Source: Entrophospora sp. SA101
Taxonomy: Eukaryota > Glomeromycota > Glomeromycetes > Entrophosporales > Entrophosporaceae
Assembly: GCA_958430865.1 (NCBI GenBank)
Contig: CAUDNR010003212.1
Location: forward strand, 6,553 to 18,520
Direction of reading: 5' to 3'
Length of the DNA: 11,968 nucleotides
The notes beneath the pieces are model-generated. The model did no database searches, was not told where the DNA came from, and saw nothing but the letters and a program-made list of their open reading frames with translations. The translations under genes were made by a program, and so were the position numbers. The number at the start of each line of letters is the position of its first letter. Within the stretch, counting starts at the first letter, position 1. Shown here in pieces: positions 8,971 through 11,968 of the stretch.

Positions 8971-9057
8971 TTATAAAAGTTTTGGCTTGAAACAATATTC
9001 AAAACCATTCACTGGTAAAGAAGGTTTATCCAACCAATTCATTTTGTTTGTCATCAT
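8971..9057 (-). other. Short coding-like frame, 28 codons, unknown
   Basis: Reading leftwards, an ATG at 9057 opens a frame ending at TAA 8971-8973 with the residues MNWLDKPSLPVNGFEYCF in its middle. The same frame continues upstream past a TGA at 9058-9060 with text including SHFIYFHVQNCHQ. The amino-acid mix is unlike the Lys/Asn/Ile/Phe noise of the surrounding DNA. It may be the last exon or a relic of the minus-strand fragment at 9308-9621. I do not recognise the family, and chance remains possible at this length. Confidence 0.25.
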
Positions 9058-9307
9058 TCATTGGTGACAATTTTGTACATGAAAATAAATAAAATGTGAA
9101 TTTGCAATTCGCATATATGAAAATTAAGTTAGTCAATCTAAAGGAATTTCGCACCTTCATATCTAATTATAGATTACAATTCCACATTATGCCAAATTAT
9201 ATCAGCCACAAATAAATAATATGCTTCTTTAAATCTTTAGAAGTTGAAGGAGTTTTTTTATTTGAAAATTTTGACTTCTCTCGCCTTTGACATACCTCCT
9301 CCTATGG

Positions 9308-9621
9308 CTAGTAACTACATTTTTGCAATTGAATTGCGGGCGATTCAATATATCCATCCGGTTCATCATATGCATTTGTAGCTAAATATATATATATTAA
9401 TATATTATTACTTTTTTAAAAAATATATACATGTATATATATATTATTTCTTTTTTAAATATGTATGTGTGTGTGTATACATTACATATTCCGCTTTTGA
9501 ATCCAACAAAACATTGATGATTGTTAAAATAAAGAGCAAAATCACCGAAAACATTAGACACTTCTCCTTGATTTAAAAGTTTATCAAAATTGTACCGAGT
9601 ATGAAGAGGTGCTAAACCAAA
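9308..9621 (-). other. Possible 3' end of a minus-strand gene: two exons around a 104-bp intron
   Basis: The minus strand is open from 9621 to 9486 with protein-like text (YNFDKLLNQGEVSNVFGDF, then NNHQCFVGFKSGI). A GTAATG donor at 9485 and a TTTAG acceptor ending at 9382 define a 104-bp intron made of AT and GT microsatellite. Joining in phase 1 continues STNAYDEPDGYIESPAIQLQ to the TAG stop at 9308-9310. Intron size and borders match those of the chitin synthase gene. Upstream, a TTTAG at 9612-9616 could be another acceptor, so the exon may really begin at 9611; no further exon was identified. The function is not recognised. It may be a gene fragment or relic. Confidence 0.35.
9382..9485. 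repeat. AT/GT microsatellite block
   Basis: Runs of (TA)n around 9387-9400 and 9421-9444, with ATATATACATGTATATATAT-like palindromic text, are followed by (GT)n around 9464-9477. The whole block corresponds to the inferred minus-strand intron. AT-rich palindromes of this kind can be unstable in copying and assembly. Confidence 0.7.
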
Positions 9622-9967
9622 TTAAATGGACCATCACAAGAAGAGGAGTATCGTCAACATTACAACAATACCAAATCATGGGAAAATGCTTGGGACAGAA
9701 TACAACAGGAATATCAGGATATTTGGGGGAGGACGGAGTCCTTCTTCGGTGACTTCAGAGTAGAATACTCAAACCGAACAAGAATATATCGATGCTCCAA
9801 ATACGGCATTCGAAGAAAGCGGAGAAGCAATTATTAATAAATAAATTGCCAAAATTATTAGACCTTAGCATTAGGAAACACCAGTCGTATCACAGAGTAT
9901 CAAATTCATCATCTTCTCACAAAGTTCATATTCCAGTCTTGAAATTCCACCTCTTGTGATTGACTGA
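9616..9967 (+). pseudogene. Decayed coding fragment, unknown family
   Basis: A plus-strand frame without any ATG is open from 9616 to 9837 and reads charged, protein-like text such as YNNTKSWENAWDRIQQEY and FFGDFRVEYS. Near 9766-9772 the protein-like signal passes to another frame (TEQEYIDAPNTAFEESGEA, IINK). It continues there through stops at 9842, 9866 and 9872 to segments such as VVSQSIKFIIF and SLEIPPLVID before TGA at 9965. This pattern, one frameshift plus several stops within sustained coding-like composition, fits a relic. The interval is less AT-rich than its flanks, which itself keeps frames open on both strands, so some of the signal may be chance. It abuts the minus-strand fragment ending at 9621. 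Confidence 0.35.
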
Positions 9968-10157
9968 TTTATTTTTACTTGATTAAGCCAAACCATATTA
10001 TTTTATGTATTAACCTAGCGATTTAATAATACAAAAGTTTTTCACGCTTTATTTTTTAATCATGTGATTTTTATTGTTCTCATGTTGGGTGCGCCCGTTC
10101 AATTTTATACGCTGGTTAAAACTAATGAGAATTACTAAAAAAAACAATAACAATAAA

Positions 10158-10296
10158 ATGAAAAAAGTTAATTATAATAATAATATTGATAATATTGACA
10201 ATGATTTTATTAAATGGACCAGATGTCCGGGATTTTGATTTTGAAAAAGCATATAAACATTGGGCAAACAAAAAAAGAAGAAATAGTTGTTATTAA
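10158..10296 (+). other. Two overlapping small coding-like frames, unknown
   Basis: ATG 10158 opens 26 codons (an N/I/D-rich start, then DFIKWTRCPGF) to TGA at 10236-10238. The overlapping frame from ATG 10201 gives 31 codons containing PDVRDFDFEKAYKHWANKKR and ends at TAA 10294-10296. The two read like halves of one short protein separated by a frameshift. The 13-mer ATTAAATGGACCA at 10209-10221 also occurs at 9621-9633, in the same reading phase (LNGP), hinting that this piece and the fragment at 9616 are related. The family is not recognised. Confidence 0.3.
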
Positions 10297-10502
10297 TTGA
10301 TTTTTATTTTTATTAAAATATTATTTTATTTATTTATATACTGTAATTAAAAAATTTATTTTATTTATTTGTTTAATTAAAAAATTTTTTTGATGATCAT
10401 AAAAATGTGCGCATTTATTATGTAACACAAACCCCGGCATAAAATTTCCAACACTGCTTAGGTTTTACAAATACCACAAAAAAAAAATATTTTTTATTAA
10501 AA

Positions 10503-11968
10503 ATGTCCTTTAATAATTTATATAATTTATTAACACAAGACAGAAGAGATTTAGTACTTAAAAGCTGCAATGAAATGGACGGTATTGCTCTATCTGCTTT
10601 TTCAACTGTTTCTGACAGAGAAAATAGAAAAAGATATTTTTTACAATTAGTCAAAGAAAACAAAAAACTATTAGAAAATGAAAAAGAATATTGTAGAAAA
10701 AGGTTTATTTATAATTTCGAATTAGATAATGCAACTAATAAATGGGATGGACCAAGAGAATGCAATAATTGTAAAACAACAAGATACTCTGATAAATATT
10801 GTGAAAAGTGTATTAGCCTACATTTACAGAGCCTTTTCAGCACTTGGACATCTGGAAGTGAGATAATTGATGGTTTTATTCAAAAGTGTCAACAGCTTTC
10901 ATCTCTTCCAAATAGAATTATAGAATGGATACCTTATGAGCAATTTTATAATATAAAAAAATTAACAGAAGGTGGATTCAGTTCTATTTATACTGCTGGG
11001 TGGACAAAAGGAACTATTGTTGATTATGATGAAAACAAAAAGGAGCTTAATTATTTTGGATTTCAGGATGTAGTATTAAAATCATTAAATAATTCATGTA
11101 ATCCAGGAAATCCTTTTTTTGATGAGGTAATTGTTCTTATTTAAATTAAAACCATTTATTTTATTTTAAATTAACTAACTTTATTTATAATTAATTTCAG
11201 GCATTGAATTATTGTAAAATCAAATCAGGAACAATTGTTCCTTGTTTTGGTATAACTAAACTCCCAGAAAATGGAAATTATGCAATAGTTCTTACTTATG
11301 CACCAGAGGGAAATTTAAGAGATTATATACAAAAAAATCATAATAATTTAAGATTAAAAGATAGAATTACAATATTTAGCTATTTATGTAATGCATTATA
11401 TCATATACATGAAAAAGATTTAATTCATTGTGATTTACATAGTGGTAATATATTATTGCAAGGAGGTGGTTGTTATATCACAGATTTTGGATTATGTGGG
11501 CCAGTTGATGAAAAATCATCAAATAAAATTTATGGAATTGTATCTTATATTGCACCTGAGCTACTTGGTGGCAAAATTAATGTGAAATATACAAAAGAAA
11601 CTGATGTTTATAGTGTTGGGATGCTGATGTGGGAAATATTTGCAGGTCATCCACCATTTGATGATAGAGCACATGATGTTCATTTGCAATTAAAAATATG
11701 TGAAGGTTTACGACCACCAATATTACCAGGAATGCCCAATGATTATGTACAGATGATGCAAAGGTGTTGGGATGCAGATACAGCCAAGAGACCAACTATT
11801 AGAGAGCTTTTTGAATTTGCACAACATAAATTTAAAACTGTAAGTCTTAATGAAAGTAGTGGTAATATTGGTGGTGGTAGTAATAACAATAGTAATTCAC
11901 AACAAATTCACAAATCACATCCATTAGCATATCATACAAGTCGAATATTAAATGATGTAAATGATGAA
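10503..11968 (+). CDS. TKL-type protein kinase, copy 2, 3' end cut by window
   Basis: This is a probable serine/threonine or dual-specificity kinase of the TKL-like group expanded in arbuscular mycorrhizal fungi; substrate unknown. Exon 1 is 10503-11126, the intron is 11127-11200 (74 bp, GTAATT...TTTCAG, phase 0) and exon 2 is 11201-11968, open to the window edge; 464 residues are seen. A CxxC-x9-CxxC motif (C87, C90, C100, C103) precedes the kinase domain and may bind zinc. Kinase landmarks are the glycine loop EGGFSSIY (156-163), K193 in VVLK, catalytic loop HCDLHSGN (284-291, Cys replacing the Arg of HRD; D286 and N291 kept), DFG (303-305) and APE (326-328), then RCWDADTAKRP. A Ser/Gly/Asn-rich linker follows. 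By comparison with copy 1, about 15-20 C-terminal codons are missing. If the intron is retained, translation stops at TAA after VIVLI, removing the C-lobe. Confidence 0.93.

Larger units (their letters stand above)
8719..10502. other. 1.8-kb interval between chitin synthase and kinase copy 2
   Basis: The first 250 bp are AT-rich 3'-flank. From about 8970 to 10300 the composition is patchier: islands with more G and C (9300-9360, 9480-9960, 10200-10290) carry coding-like text in short frames, listed separately. The islands are separated by AT and GT microsatellites (9382-9485) and AT-rich spacer. No complete gene, tRNA or rRNA was seen. Confidence 0.6.

Noticed and set aside
10081..10130. Possible tRNA-like segment around GGGTGCGCCCGTTCAATTTT
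   Set aside because: The text resembles a T-arm only loosely; no acceptor stem, anticodon arm or A box could be drawn.
10418..10663. 81-codon minus-strand frame overlapping the kinase copy 2 start
   Set aside because: It is antisense to the kinase N-terminus and its composition follows from the opposite strand; no independent support.
11577..11795. 72-codon minus-strand frame in kinase copy 2
   Set aside because: It is antisense to the kinase C-lobe; the kinase frame is open and conserved in copy 1.
1..11968. CRISPR arrays, bacterial operons or prophage
   Set aside because: No regularly spaced repeats with unique spacers were seen, and the spliced fungal genes make a prokaryotic origin untenable.

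Overview
The window looks like nuclear DNA of an early-diverging fungus, most likely an arbuscular mycorrhizal fungus (Glomeromycotina, Rhizophagus-like). The grounds are strongly AT-rich non-coding DNA, short GT-AG introns (74-148 bp where I can define them), a fungal division 1 chitin synthase, and two copies of a tyrosine-kinase-like (TKL) kinase with an N-terminal Cys-x2-Cys...Cys-x2-Cys motif, a type I know to be greatly expanded in these fungi. The taxon is inferred from family knowledge, not from a search.

Layout. 1-1778 has no convincing gene, but it holds a structured repeat zone: an 86-bp imperfect direct repeat whose two copies each contain a hairpin with compensating stem changes (546-715), two 6-bp-stem hairpins (755-805), a 9-bp motif array (864-964), and an inverted-repeat-bracketed block dense in CGTA (984-1161). 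1779-3326 is kinase copy 1 on the plus strand, broken by two frameshifts; its single intron carries a 36-bp tandem repeat. 3327-5591 is intergenic, with a degenerate CCATGGACG repeat and a pyrimidine tract. 5592-8718 is a complete five-exon chitin synthase gene (889 residues). 8719-10502 is mostly intergenic but holds small coding-like fragments on both strands that look like decayed or unannotated gene pieces. 10503-11968 is kinase copy 2, open throughout and cut by the window end.

The two kinase copies lie in the same orientation about 8.7 kb apart and share the same intron position and near-identical splice-site flanks. They are therefore a local duplication bracketing the chitin synthase. 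Copy 2 keeps all the key catalytic residues. Copy 1 does not encode a full kinase as written, either because it is a young pseudogene or because of sequence errors. There is no operon-like logic here: the chitin synthase is a membrane cell-wall enzyme, the kinases are probably signalling proteins, and nothing links them beyond proximity. I see no convincing new multi-gene system. The most unusual signals are the covarying hairpin pair at 591-713, the phased CGTA block, and the coding-like fragments at 8971-10296.
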